A stretch of 64,000 nt of DNA from Dipteronia dyeriana (lineage: Eukaryota > Streptophyta > Magnoliopsida > Sapindales > Sapindaceae): contig CM065303.1 in NCBI GenBank assembly GCA_032871835.1, positions 52,738,597 through 52,802,596 of the forward strand. Reading direction: 5' to 3'. Numbering within the stretch: the stretch's first letter is position 1; each line of letters opens with the position of its first letter. This document shows, piece after piece, positions 1 to 10,977 of this stretch. The notes under the pieces are model-generated. The model was not told where the DNA came from, ran no database searches, and saw only the letters and a list, made by a program, of their open reading frames with translations. The position numbers and the translations under genes were made by a program.

Positions 1-371
1 GTTAAATTCTCTTAATCAATCTCATTTAAAAAAAAAAATCTTTTCATATTCTACTGTTCCTCATATTTAATTTCGTTTTAATGGGTTGTATTAATTTTAT
101 TTTATTTTTACATTAATAATTAAAAAATACACTAGTATTAATTGAATAATTAAAATAATTAATAATTTTGTAAATGTAAAATCAAATTATATATATACAT
201 ATATTAAGATTTAATGAGAATTACTACTATTATTAAATCATATATTTTTCTTTTAATGCTTGATGAATAATATATTATCATATATATGTTTAATTGTTTA
301 TAAAATATAGTATAATGGAGTCTCAAAGAGTAATAAAGCTTTTGCTATTAAGTAGTTATTAACAATCATAA
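1..371. other. AT-rich flank, no gene seen
   Basis: Very AT-rich sequence with no supportable reading frame. It contains one arm (about 205-290) of a direct repeat whose partner lies on the other side of the Mutator-like element, and it ends at that element's left target-site duplication (372-380). Confidence 0.6.
205..290 (+). repeat. Direct repeat, left copy (partner about 10127-10207)
   Basis: About 85 bp here, beginning near AGATTTAATGAGAATTACTA and ending near ATAATATATTATCATA, is nearly repeated in the same orientation at about 10127-10207. The two copies flank the Mutator-like element at unequal distances. Similarity was judged by eye; the origin is unknown. Confidence 0.6.
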
Positions 372-380
372 TAAATTTTA

Positions 381-490
381 GGGGTCAAAAAATTATTGGC
401 ATTATTTGAGGGAAGTGTTGTGCAAATATCACAACTTTACTAATGTATGTTTAAAAAGCACAATTTAACGTGTTCAGACCAAAATATCCC
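381..490 (+). repeat. Left terminal inverted repeat of the MULE
   Basis: It starts GGGGTCAAAAAATTATTGG and matches, with divergence, the reverse complement of 9130-9242. Shared blocks include GTGTTGT and TATGTTTAAAA(A/G)GCAC. It is more diverged than the right end and than the ends of the related element at 16999-18433. Confidence 0.75.
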
Positions 491-797
491 GAAATATTAA
501 AACAATGAGGAATTTGTCGTTTTCTAAGTCATAAAGAAGCAACAGTCAAATCGACGGGAAAGTAACCGACGGAACGAGATTACACGAGAACATCTGCGAT
601 TGAGAAATGTAAGATTTTTTTTTCATCGTATTTCTGGTTGTTAACTTGCATTAAATGTTAGAATATAGTTATGTTGATAGAAATTATAGAAACCGGTTAA
701 AATAGAGATCTGAGAATGGTTGTGGTTTAGGTTAGGGTTTGTAATTTGGTTGAATATCAGTTGAGGAAGATGAAATATGGGTGAGACTTTTTGCAAG

Positions 798-1602
798 AGA
801 ATCGAGCTTATTTATTGTTGAGTCAAGCTTTTATTTTCGTGAAAATTAGGTTTCTGTAAATCGAGGTTATTTTGTAATGTTTCGAGCTTTTTTGAATTGA
901 ATCGAGTTTTTTTGAAAGGGATCGAGTTTTTTTGAATTGGATCGAGCTTTTTTGAAAGGGATCGAGCTTTTTTGAAAAGGGATCGAACTTTTTTGAAAAT
1001 GAATCGAGCTTTTTTTAAAATGGATCGAGCTTTTTCGAAAGAGATCGAGATTTTATGAAAATGAATCGAGCTTTTTTGAAAAAAAATCTAGCTTTTTTGA
1101 AAAGGAAACGAGCTTTTTTGAAACGGAATCAAGCTTTTTTCAAAAGGGTCCTGTTTTTTTTTTAATTGGATCGAGCTATTTTGAAAGGGATCGAGCTTTA
1201 TTGAAACGGAATCGAGCTTCTTTGAAAAGGAATCGAGCTTTTTTCAATAGGGTCCAGTTTTTTTTGAAAAGGAATCGACCTTTTTTCAATAGGGTCCAGT
1301 TTATTTTTAAAGGGATCGAAAAAAAATCGAGGTTTTTTTAATAGGGTCGAGCTTTTTTTGAAATGGATCGAGCTTTTTTGAAAGGGACCGAGTTTTTTTT
1401 ACATTGGATGGAGATTTTTCACCATGTGATCGAGCTTTTTTTACATAGGATCGAGCTATTTTGTTATTGGATCGAGCATTTTTTCATAGGATCGAGTTTT
1501 TTGACAAAGGGTCGATCTTTTTTGTCTTTGGATCGAGCTTTTTTGTCATACAATCGAGCTGTTTTTGAAAAGGTTTGAGCGTTTTTTTCATTGAATCGAG
1601 AC
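798..1602 (+). repeat. Tandem array of about 20-bp GATCGAGCTTTTTT units (left)
   Basis: Roughly forty imperfect units of 19-22 bp share the core ATCGAGCTTTTTT followed by a variable GAAAAGG-like spacer. The array ends about 60 bp before the start of the ULP-like gene. Frames through it only translate the repeat and are not genes. The same core recurs at 8467-8800 and, as GATCGAGAATTTTTTTCAAA, at 17336-18085. Confidence 0.9.
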
Positions 1603-3406
1603 TTTTAATTTTGGTTATGAAATTTGTTCTGTTTAATGATGTTGTATTTCTGGTACATTGTAGATGACAAATAATTTGAGGGATTCGCTTAAAACTGCAG
1701 TTGGAGACTGGTACGAGGGCAAATTGACTCGACACAACCATTTGGATGCCCTTGGCCATATAGATGACGCGATGAACCGTGTCCCTGTAGAATTTTCAGA
1801 TGAAGATCGGCGTCGGTTCATGGCATCATATTTCGGGCATTTCTTGACGATGCATCGGGAGATTAAGTTTTCTGGTGGTATTATCCATCGGTTGCTTTTG
1901 AGAGAGCTGCATCATGACGGCCTAACAGATGAGATGCAGTTCATGTTAGGGAACCAATCGGTAAGGTTTTCGAAGGTGGAATTTTGCCTGATCACCGGAC
2001 TACGGTTTGAAGTTGTACCAGACACGACCAAGTATGCAGCAGTGGAGAATGACATACATCAACGGTACTTTCCTGAAGTTGATGAGGTGTCGTTGGAGGA
2101 GATTAGGGGTGTTGTCACCGTCGTAGAGTTCGAAAATGCGTACGATGTCGTCAAGCTCTGCCTCATATATATGCTCAACTGGGTACTGATGGGGGTGGAT
2201 GAGAGATTCAAGATTCCAGTTTGGCAGTTCCGGCTGGTGGAGGATCTCGATACGTTCTACGTGTTCCCGTGGGGTGCCCACGTGTACAGGCATTCTATTC
2301 ACTCTTTCAAGCATGCGTTTGATGGGCGACGAGAAGGGTTCTAGTAACGCCAGCAGAATAAGAGCGCAGACGTACACACGGTGGAGACCTACAACATATA
2401 CGGTCAATCTTATGCCCTATTGGTAAGAACTTCGAATTACAAGTTGTACTTTATTGGTGTTGTCCTAAATGTTATGGTTAGTTATCAGACTTATCTTTGA
2501 TGCAGGTATTTGCTTTCGAGGTGATCCCTGAGTTGCCAAAGAGTTCGGTGGCCGGAGGGTTACAGATATGACTCCCCGTATTTTGAAGTGGGAGTTGACC
2601 AAACAACCGAGAGGGAAGAAGCTGACAAAGATTTTCAAAGCCAGGGTATGTATTTAATTTGTTAATGTTTTTATTAGTTAGTATTTATGCAATTACATTG
2701 TTCTAACTAATATTTCAGATGTTTGCGAGGAAGGAACTGGTGCCCACATCAGCTGAGAGACATGCACCGTACTTTGACGGGCTAAACGAAGGGGGGGCCT
2801 GTATGTAGAAGATGAGAGGGATGATATGCAGCCTCTGGTCCCTGATCAGACTACCTTTGGCGGGATCAGTGGTACAGATGGTGGGGTTTTAACAGACAAA
2901 ACCAGTGACAGTGAGGGATCTAAGCCCGCTGCTAGGGGTTTAAGACCCAGTGACGGTGAGGGATATGAGACAGACCCTCAACGGGAAAGGCATAGACATA
3001 GGCGGGTTTTGTTTACCACCCCCGGGCATGGTAAATCTACAGGGGATTTCCATGGGGCCGTAGGACGTGATGGAGAGGTAAGTTCAAAACAAAGTTTAGT
3101 GTTTTTTATTAACACATGTTGATAGATTTGTACTAACAATGTAGACATGATTTCAGGCTCCGTGGGCTGATATGTTGCACGATGTGCGTGGAGCCCTCCG
3201 AAAGAGTGAGGAGGATCGACAGCGTCAACACTTGGAGTTGGTGGATATGATCTGAAAGAGTGATGAGGATCGTCAGCAACAACACCGAGTGTTACTGGAT
3301 ATGATATGAGGGCTTCGGGGGTCGACCATGAGTACACACCAGGATAACCCACCACCTCCTGATCCTGACTTTATACCGGGAGACTAGACTGATAGGTATA
3401 CGGGGA

Positions 3407-3408
<2 letters not shown>

Positions 3409-3450
<42 letters not shown>
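3409..3450 (+). repeat. 42-nt G homopolymer
   Basis: An unbroken run of 42 G on the plus strand inside the ULP-like pseudogene, just before its Pro-rich repeat. It could form G-quadruplexes or be an artefact of sequencing or assembly; its true length cannot be trusted. Confidence 0.95.
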
Positions 3451-3453
<3 letters not shown>

Positions 3454-3589
3454 ACATGCCAGCTGGACGTAGTCAGGACCCGCCTACCGGGGGTAGGTCC
3501 GGAGAGGCAACCTCAGTCGTATACCAGTGATAGTAGGCTTGCTTCACGTACAGCAGTAGAGTCGAACCTCCATGTTGTCCTATCTGGGT

Positions 3590-3985
3590 TCATCAAGCCT
3601 CAGCGGTCCCCACCTCCCAGTATATCAACTCAGCCACAGTAGGTACCTCCCCCACCCAGCACATCTGTGGCATCGACACGGTTCTCTCCCCCACCGACCA
3701 TATCGACCCTAGCTCAACGGTCCCTACCTCTCAGCATATTGATTAAGCCACAGCAAGCCCCTCCCTCACCCAGTACGTATGTGGAGTCGGTGCGGTCTCC
3801 TTCCCCACCGACCATATCGACCCAGGCTCAGCGGTCCCTACCTCCCAACACATCGATTAAGCCACAGCATGCCCCTCCCCTACCCAGCATGTGGAGTCGG
3901 CGCGGTCCCCTGGCCCACCTACCATGTCGACCCAGGGTCAGCGGTCCCCTCCACCGGTCATCACATCGATTCAGCCTCATCGGCC
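3590..3985 (+). repeat. 117-bp coding minisatellite, Pro/Ser-rich
   Basis: About three tandem copies of a unit near 117 bp, each with CAGCGGTCCC(T/C)ACCTCCC, AAGCCACAGCA and CCACCGACCATATCGACCC blocks. In one frame it gives a 39-residue period with PPTIST.AQRSLP and IKPQ.AP motifs, so unit length preserves the frame. It forms a low-complexity linker between the DUF1985 and protease-like parts. Confidence 0.8.
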
Positions 3986-5461
3986 CTCTGTAACGTCCAG
4001 CACATCTACCGAGATACCCATACCATCGGAGGTTGAACGACCGTATAGTAAGCGTTTAGGTAAGCGCAGCTGGCAGTTGATGAGCCCTTACACAGATCCA
4101 TGACAGCCAAAGAGGTTGCGGACACGGCCAGAGGCCGTGGAACACTTTTTAGACCCCCACGACCTAGTGGACGCTGACAAGCTTGCGGCATACAAAGCGT
4201 TCATGAGGAACATCAACGGGGAACATTGAGTCCAACTTCTTATAATAAAAATGGTTGTATATTTAATGTTTATGCAAATTTACGTAAAGCTAATTCAATC
4301 ATTAAACAGACGTGATATGGACGTGCTGGCACAAGTGGACACCGGATGGTTCATGCGTATGCATTCCAACTTCATGGACTTGGAGGACACGGTACGTACT
4401 TACATGATTTTCATATTAACGTTTGTGTAAGTAATAATGTATTGTTAACAATTACGGTGGTTTTATTGTCTATCATCATATGGACGCATACCTCCATATT
4501 CTTCGTAAGCGTCGGCGAGGATTCCCCAATGTGTACAAACAGAGGATCAACGTATTGGATACACAATTTTATGTAAGTAGTTATAAGTTTTTGGAATCGA
4601 ATCGCATTTTATGGTTTTGTATTATTAATACGATATTGGGGATGATTGTATGTACAACCACTTATGTTGTACATGTGGGAGAGGATGATGCCTCTGATTC
4701 CTCTAGAAGAGTGACCACGGCAAGGTGAAATGTAGTACAATCCTGATGGTTGGAGGAGGACCTTCTGACGGTCCGTGGAGCAACCACGAGTGCAAACCGC
4801 CCATGGCACGAGGTTGACCTGGTAAGTGTTAGACGATGGAAATAATTTAAAATATAAACTGTTCGAATATCCAGACCTAACAATGTATGCATACTATTAC
4901 ATGTCCTGATTTCGTGCAACGTTGGGGGGCAACGTTGGGGGCCAACATTGGTTGGTGGTGACCGTCGACCTTATACAAGGGAAGATTGACATTTTTAACC
5001 CTTGGAGACAGGAAGTCCCTTATCAAATCAGGCACCAGCAGGTCCAGCCATTACGGTGGTTTTTACCCTCCATGTTGAGTGACGCGGGGTTCCACACTAC
5101 ACAGCGAAGTGGTAGTCGGGCATTCCCTCCAGAAAATAAGCTCTTCTCGGTCAGCCTGGTGCCTACTTCTACAGTCCCCCAACAAAAAAAATGTAAGACA
5201 TTCTATTTCATTCACGTGCTTAGATTTTCTTTAAGAACGATTTCTAACGGTGTTTTATGTGTCCAATTGCAGAGGTAACTATGGTCCCCATACTTTGAGA
5301 CTTATCGAGTACATACTGGCGGGTCGAAGGCCTTTTGATTAGTCAGAGGACGACATGGGGATCATTCGGGAGAAAATGGCTGTGGAGATTTTTTGTAACT
5401 CCAGGCCTGCCTTCTGATTGGTTGTATATTACCATTTTTTATGTACAAAGATAAGACATGT

Positions 5462-5527
5462 AATTAATTCATGAATATTAATTCATTCATTAATCATTCA
5501 TTAATATTAATTCATTCATTAATAAGT
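5462..5527 (+). repeat. ATTAATTCATTC short tandem repeat
   Basis: An AT-rich repeat of ATTAATTCATTCATTA-like units fills part of the roughly 180-bp gap between the ends of the two converging MULE genes. Confidence 0.8.
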
Positions 5528-5600
5528 GATTATTACAATTCCAAATTATTACAATCTGATACAATTCCAAATGCTTACAATGTGATCAAAACTTTGTTAT

Positions 5601-8395
5601 TCATTCACTATTAGAGTCAGTGTTAGGGCACGTCTGTTTGTTATGTCCAATGGAATGGCAGATGCTACACTTGTGGTGGTATTCATCAGGAACACCTCTG
5701 TTTGGACCTTCATTAATCATAGGTGGATTAGAACATATCCTGGAATTATGTCCTGGTTGTCCACATCTTCTACAGGATTGTGTAATTGTCCTCTCCGAAG
5801 ATGAGACATGGCGACTCGCAAGTGGGCGTCCTGCTTGTCTCCTGGAGTTTAGATTCAAGACCACCCTCTGAGCAATGTCAGATGGCACAACCCAAGTGGA
5901 AGGATCTGCCACCGGCATAATAGGAACCGAGTACGCGTCAATAAGTGTCTGTCTCTTGTAGTAGTCTGAACACAAAGTTGGCAAGTCCAAGTTTCGCTCC
6001 CTGTAAAAAACATAGCACATTAATCACCTGTATGTTTCAGTAATAATCACCTCACAGTAAAACTTGAAAGTAATGTACCGTGCCACTGTAAGAGCATGAG
6101 AACAAGGAAAATGATCCATTTGGAATTTGTTGCAAGTACAAGTCTTACGGGCTAAGTCAACAGTCCACTATTTTCCAGACCGCTTGACCAAGAAAATATT
6201 CCAGTCTACTGGATTTACGGTCAAAAAACCACACTTCTCCACACGTTTTAAGAGCACAAGATGTGCTGCATCGGTCAACTGATGACTCATGGTTTGTGCA
6301 GCTCTATAGCGACCGTGAAACCACCGTTGTAGCATATTCCTAATGAACTCAACCAGAGTCAACATAGGCAGTTGGCGTATAAATTTTAGGCATGAGTTTA
6401 TGCATTCTGCAGCATTTGTTGTCATCACCCTGTACCTTATTTCCGGGCAGTGTACACGGGACCACTTGTGTGGACTGGCATTAATTACATAATCATATGC
6501 ATTCTGGTGTAAGTTTCTTAACTCTTCCATATGCCGATTATATTCAAAATCGGTGTATGCACGGGCTGCTTTGTCCATTATTGAGGCAACATCCTTCATA
6601 TGAAATCGCTTCTTAATATTTTTAGTAAAGTGCCAGCAACATATGGTATGGGTGGCATAAGGGAACACTTTACAAATCCCTTCTTCAATGCTTGGATGCC
6701 TATTGGAAATGAAAACTAGCTCATCAATATGACATAGGGCACCCTTCAATCAATCCAAAAACATTCCCATGAAAGGTTGTTTTCTAAGTCACCGTACCCA
6801 AAAGCAAATGGATACACCTGTTCGTTCCCATCTTGTGTTGTTGCAACAAACATTGTACACCGGAATCGTCCCTTCAAATGGGTACCATCAACGGCAATGA
6901 ATGGAAGCATACATGTCCGGAATCCTCTAAGTGAGGCACCAATCGACATGAAAAAGTATAGAAATTTACCATCTTTGTCGCATTGTAAGTCAGTGATTGT
7001 GCAGGGATTTGTTTGTTCCATAACATAGCCAAATGATGGAAGCAGTTGGAAGGTTTCCTCATGCGTTCCATATGTCAGTGACAACGCATAATCGTGGGTG
7101 GCGTGTGCCTTACTGTACATAATTTGGATTCCATACATTGATTTCATGTCGGCGATTATGTTATTCGGACGCATTAGTCGACCATCTTATTGTTGAAGTC
7201 TAGGTGCAATAACTTCTCCAATTATGACTGCACTAGCTTGTCGGTGCCGACGATGAATTTCCTCCAACTGACAAGTGTGTTCGTTGACAAAACTTCTTAC
7301 TTGAAAGTACGTGCCTTCATCTCTCCTCACCGCTATTAACTTCCACGTACAATTTCCCATCAAACAAACTAGATGTAATGTTGTCTTATTGGACCTTTTC
7401 ACCTTCCACTCGAAGTTCTGCCGTATTGCAAAATGACCTACTAATCTCTTCAAATCCTTTTTCGTTGGAAAAAATTGCCCTTTATATATCATGCTTGTAG
7501 GTTCATCTTCAACCAAGTTCCTGTTTCCACCCATACCAAACGGGTATGATTCTGCTCCTGAAATAACCCATGTTGTGGCATTATCAGAATCATCTGGAGT
7601 TACATTAGTCCGGACCTCAGAGGTCCCAGCTATATCTGGTGCACTGAAACTAAATATGTGTACACGCCTTACACGTCTTTCCGTTTCGACAGTTTATTAA
7701 TCATCCTCATTGATCTGTACATTATCTACCGGATTCAAATTGCCCTCATTATCCACCTCATGAATCCGCCCAACATTCGGTGTTGTATTCTGGTCATTGT
7801 TGATGTCATTGTAGATCTCATTGTATTGCTGGTTGTACTACCTTACATTCATCTCAATTTGACAACCAAATACATCGTCGAATTGAGGTCCCAGTGTATT
7901 ATCATGGGCGGCTACTTCCGGTGGGACAGCACATATATTTTCCCGACCATCAATCCCACTTCTTTCTGTGAACAACTGGTTGCTTCTGCCTGAAGATCGA
8001 AATTGTTGAGTGTTATCAGGATGAGGGATATCTTCACCAATGACACCTCATGTTGGCCTCTCGATTAGACTAACACATACTTGAGGGATCACCCTATCTT
8101 CCCCTAGCATAAACTGAACATCATCAATTTTTCTTATAAATGTACGACATGTAGTCCCAGGAACAATTGATAGAGACTGTAGATCAGCACTGTATTTATT
8201 CTCATCAAACTTCACAATGGTTTGCACGATCGACACCAGTTCGTCGTAACTCAAATTCTTTGACACATACAAACCTTGGTTATCGGAACCTAAATACCTC
8301 TGATTTCCGTCAGGTAATTGCTCTCATCGACCGTTGTAAGATATGACTATTCTCACCTTATCCATTGTCCTGTCAAAATCATCATCAAAAACCAT
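5601..8395 (-). pseudogene. mudrA-type MULE transposase, broken
   Basis: Read on the minus strand from the ATG at 8395: an N-terminal region (8395-8048), a MuDR-type DNA-binding region (7534-7187, with CLMGNCTWKL), the MULE catalytic domain (7174-6168, first Asp in FIAVDGTHLKG), a SWIM finger (about 6145-6085, CTCNK...CSH) and two zinc knuckles near the end (CRRCGQPGHNSRIC, CSICHSIGHNKQTC). Breaks seen: TGA soon after the N-terminal ISYNGR, a one-base frame slip near 6762 followed by TGA at 6752-6750, and TAG at 6170-6168 just before WTVDLARK. The family motif with the second catalytic Asp reads FISNRHPS here, an Asp-to-Asn change. The enzyme would catalyse cut-and-paste transposition; this copy should be dead. 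Confidence 0.88.
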
Positions 8396-8466
8396 TATTA
8401 AGAAATAAATATTTAATATTAATTTTACATTTATAAAGGATTATTAAAAAAAAATCATAAGTATAA

Positions 8467-8800
8467 GCGATCGAAATTTTTTTTACTGATCGAGCTTTTT
8501 TTAACGGGATCGAGCTTTTTTGGTTCAGGACCGAGCTCTATTTGTACATCATCGACCTTTTTTTAATATGGCTCAAGCTTTTTTTCATATGGCTCGAGCT
8601 TTTTTTAAATATGGCCCGACCTTTTCATTTTAGGGATTAAGCTTTTTTTCTGAGGGATCGAGCTTTTTTTCTGAGGGATCCAGAATTTTATGTGAGGGAT
8701 TGAGCTTTTTTTCTGATGGATCGAACATTTTTATAATTTGATCGAGCTTTTTTCAAATGTTTCGAGCTTTTTTTAAATGATTTCCAGCTTTTATGCCTAC
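8467..8800 (+). repeat. Tandem array of about 20-bp GATCGAGCTTTTTT units (right)
   Basis: About sixteen imperfect 20-21 bp units such as GGGATCGAGCTTTTTTTCTGA lie between the transposase start and the right end. They run in the same direction on the plus strand as the left array, so they are not part of the inverted termini. Confidence 0.88.
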
Positions 8801-9129
8801 GATTTTATATTTGTTTGCACCACTTCAAATCAACTATGCCAAATTTATATACAAAAAAAAAATGCATACATGTTCATTCATTATTTTTTAAAAACTTACA
8901 ACTCCCAGACATAAACAAAAAAAAAAACTTAAACATGTTCATAAATATTCATACAGTGTTATAATCCAGAAATACAAGAAAAAATGGAAGTGAAGATCAT
9001 AAATATTAATTTACTTTCTTCTGGAGTATATTTGGAATAAAGCTCATTTTTTGAAGAGATACCCGGAGTAGGAGTACTTGATTTTCAGACAACTTTTTTG
9101 GACGAGAGCTTTTACAAAATAAAGAATCG

Positions 9130-9242
9130 ATTATTTAAGGGCAATTTCGGTAGCTCACCATAATAGGTGCCTTTTAAACATAACTTATTATAACGGTGAC
9201 AACACTGCAACTAAAAAAAGTGACATTTTTCACCATTTCCAC
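9130..9242 (-). repeat. Right terminal inverted repeat of the MULE
   Basis: Read on the minus strand it starts GTGGAAATGGTGAAAAATGT and includes GTGTTGTCACCG and GGCACCTATTATGGTGA. It matches both ends of the 16999-18433 element more closely than it matches its own left end. Confidence 0.85.
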
Positions 9243-9544
9243 TAAATTTTAATAATATAACATTTTTTTTCATAAAGCATATATCAATAGATAATCAAGA
9301 GATAATCCTGTAATTAATGAAATGGTGAATAATATCTCTAAACCAATATCGTAGTTGAGTTTTAATTATTAAGTATTATTATCATTATTGAAGTATTACA
9401 TGATTTGGTAAGTTTATAAGACAACCCATTTTTTTTAAACAAAGCTATTACGTAGCTATTTAGTGTAATAACTTTTAATACTATAATCTATTTTTATAAA
9501 TCACATATCTATAGGTAATTAAAAGGCAATCTCATAATTAATAG

Positions 9545-9785
9545 GATAGCGAATAAATTGATTTTTAAATATTAAGTAATTTTAAATATTAAGTATTTTT
9601 TTAGAAGTATTCCGTTATTTTGTAAGATTAAAAGACAAACCATAATTTATATTTGCCAACAAACGATAGCGAATAAATTGATTTTTAAATATTAAGTAAT
9701 TTTAAATATTAAGTATTTTTTTTAGAAGTATTCCATTATTTGGTAAGATTAAAGACAAACCATAATTTATTTTTAACAACAAACC
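9545..9785 (+). repeat. 120-bp tandem duplication
   Basis: Two neighbouring copies begin GATAGCGAATAAATTGATTT (9545 and 9665) and continue almost identically to AAACCATAATTTAT. A more diverged related stretch seems to precede them (about 9268-9540). AT-rich, non-coding. Confidence 0.85.
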
Positions 9786-10425
9786 ATAAATTCGTATTTT
9801 TTTAAGTATTGTTAGTTATTTAACTACAGTATATATATATATATAAGTTATTTTATTTTATTTTTGGTTCAATAAACAAAATTATTAATTACCTTATTAG
9901 TTATAGAATTGACTCTTCATTCTCTTCATTATCCCATTAATTATGGGATTGACTCTTGATTTTTTTATACTATTAATATTTTATCTTATTTTAAAACCTT
10001 AACATGCCACGTGTCAATATAAGAAAGCTGGACCATTATTTAGTTTTTTTTTTATAAAATAAATATATTCAATCTTCAGTTTTATATTCTTCAATGCTTC
10101 ATTTTTTTTTCAATTAACGGTTGATTTTTTAGATTTAATGAGAATTATTACTATTATTAGATTATATATTTTTACTTTAATGCTGGATGAATAATATATT
10201 ATCATAGAGTTTCAAAATACCACATGAGAAATTTGCACATGACCATTGATGAATTTTATGTTGGAAATGTCAAGAAATAAATTTAGAAAAATGATCTGTG
10301 ATTGTTTTTCATCACCAATGCATCAAATATCTTATACCAATAAACTAACATTAAATTATTATTACGTTACATCTTATAATTCCCACACATCGTGTGATGT
10401 AATGTAGTATATATAGTGGTTTTCC
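9786..10425. other. AT-rich intergenic sequence
   Basis: No gene seen. It holds a short TA run near 9830 and the right copy (about 10127-10207) of the direct repeat whose left copy is at 205-290. Confidence 0.5.
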
Positions 10426-10427
10426 TA

Positions 10428-10580
10428 TCAGTGCATACTGATATAACTTATATTAGTGTGTTGCATATGGACCATTGATTATGGATAAACTTTGACAAAT
10501 ACATACACTTTGAGTCAAAGTATGTAAATCTAATTGTCAACATCCAACACACTGATGAATTGATATCAGTGCGCACTGAC
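10428..10580. mobile_element. Small foldback MITE, copy 1
   Basis: Both ends carry an inverted (C)AGTGC..ACTGATAT sequence, and the inner parts also pair (ACTTTGAGTCAAAGT centre; AGTGTGTTG near both sides). A relative with the same ends and a similar inner part lies at 25828-25982. Superfamily not determined. Confidence 0.6.
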
Positions 10581-10602
10581 TTAAATTTATATATATATAG
10601 CC

Positions 10603-10740
10603 GTATTCAATAAGTGCGGAAATTTATGTGAGTGCATTGAATGTAAGTTGTTGGATTCAACTACTTTGACTTAAACTAAATCAAAGTAGTTGAATCCAAC
10701 AACTCACATTCAATGTACTCATATAAATTCTCTTGAATAC
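10603..10740. mobile_element. Near-palindromic foldback MITE
   Basis: The two arms of about 60 bp pair almost completely around an 11-nt loop (10670-10680). The innermost arm reads TTGGATTCAACTACTTTGA and its complement. It could form a long RNA or DNA hairpin. It sits directly before a TA/GA microsatellite. Confidence 0.8.
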
Positions 10741-10752
10741 ACATAGTGAACA

Positions 10753-10758
<6 letters not shown>

Positions 10759-10838
<80 letters not shown>
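10759..10838 (+). repeat. (TA)n(GA)n compound microsatellite
   Basis: About 36 nt of alternating AT (10759-10794) run straight into about 44 nt of alternating AG (10795-10838). Confidence 0.95.
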
Positions 10839-10840
<2 letters not shown>

Positions 10841-10977
10841 CGTCTAAGTTTTTTGTATTGAAGACATTGAAATTGGCCGGATTAGGACAGTAAATTGTGG
10901 AGACAATAAGGTATAGTGGCTTCTAACCTACACTGTCCTTTAAAAAAAAAATCTAATGTCTACTTTATACTTCGGCT

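Larger units (their letters stand above)
1664..5417 (+). pseudogene. ULP1-like cysteine protease with DUF1985 region, MULE passenger, broken
   Basis: Family role: C48 (ULP1) peptidases process or remove SUMO-like modifiers; the transposon-carried versions have no settled function. The first block (1664-2342, 226 residues) resembles DUF1985, with the FCLITGL motif and a long acidic/hydrophobic tail. Weaker exon-like blocks follow at about 2507-3300 and 4310-4830. A Pro-rich repeat lies at 3590-3985, and the protease-like end is at about 4930-5417, with GGQHWLVVTVDL holding the catalytic-type His (codon 4946-4948). Likely introns show GT/AG ends, for example before 5275. Stops interrupt the frame (TAG after residue 226, TAGTCA near 5339, others), and a 42-nt G run lies within. 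At the expected Asp position the text reads IFNPW, and the expected DCG motif reads NYG (Tyr codon 5280-5282), so the nucleophile appears lost. Exon joins are my estimate; family assignment is fairly secure. Confidence 0.75.
381..9242. mobile_element. Mutator-like element (MULE) with ULP1-like passenger gene
   Basis: An 8.9 kb DNA transposon. The 9-bp sequence TAAATTTTA occurs at 372-380 and 9243-9251, immediately outside the ends; 9-bp target duplications are typical of Mutator. The ends are diverged inverted repeats of about 100 bp. Inside are two converging broken genes: a DUF1985/C48-protease-like gene (+, 1664-5417) and a mudrA-type transposase (-, 8395-5601). MULEs carrying ULP-like genes are known in plants (Kaonashi elements of Arabidopsis). 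Unusual here are two arrays of about 20-bp units (798-1602 and 8467-8800), one upstream of each gene and both in the same orientation. Both genes carry stops and lost catalytic residues, so this copy should not be able to move itself. Confidence 0.9.

Noticed and set aside
1363..1578. Open frame rich in Phe/Leu/Glu over the left unit array
   Set aside because: It only translates the 20-bp repeat; frames at 17432-17638 and 17783-18043 do the same in the other array.
798..1602. Regular repeat-spacer pattern resembling a CRISPR array
   Set aside because: Units are directly adjacent and imperfect with low-complexity spacers, in a plant transposon; no cas-like genes.
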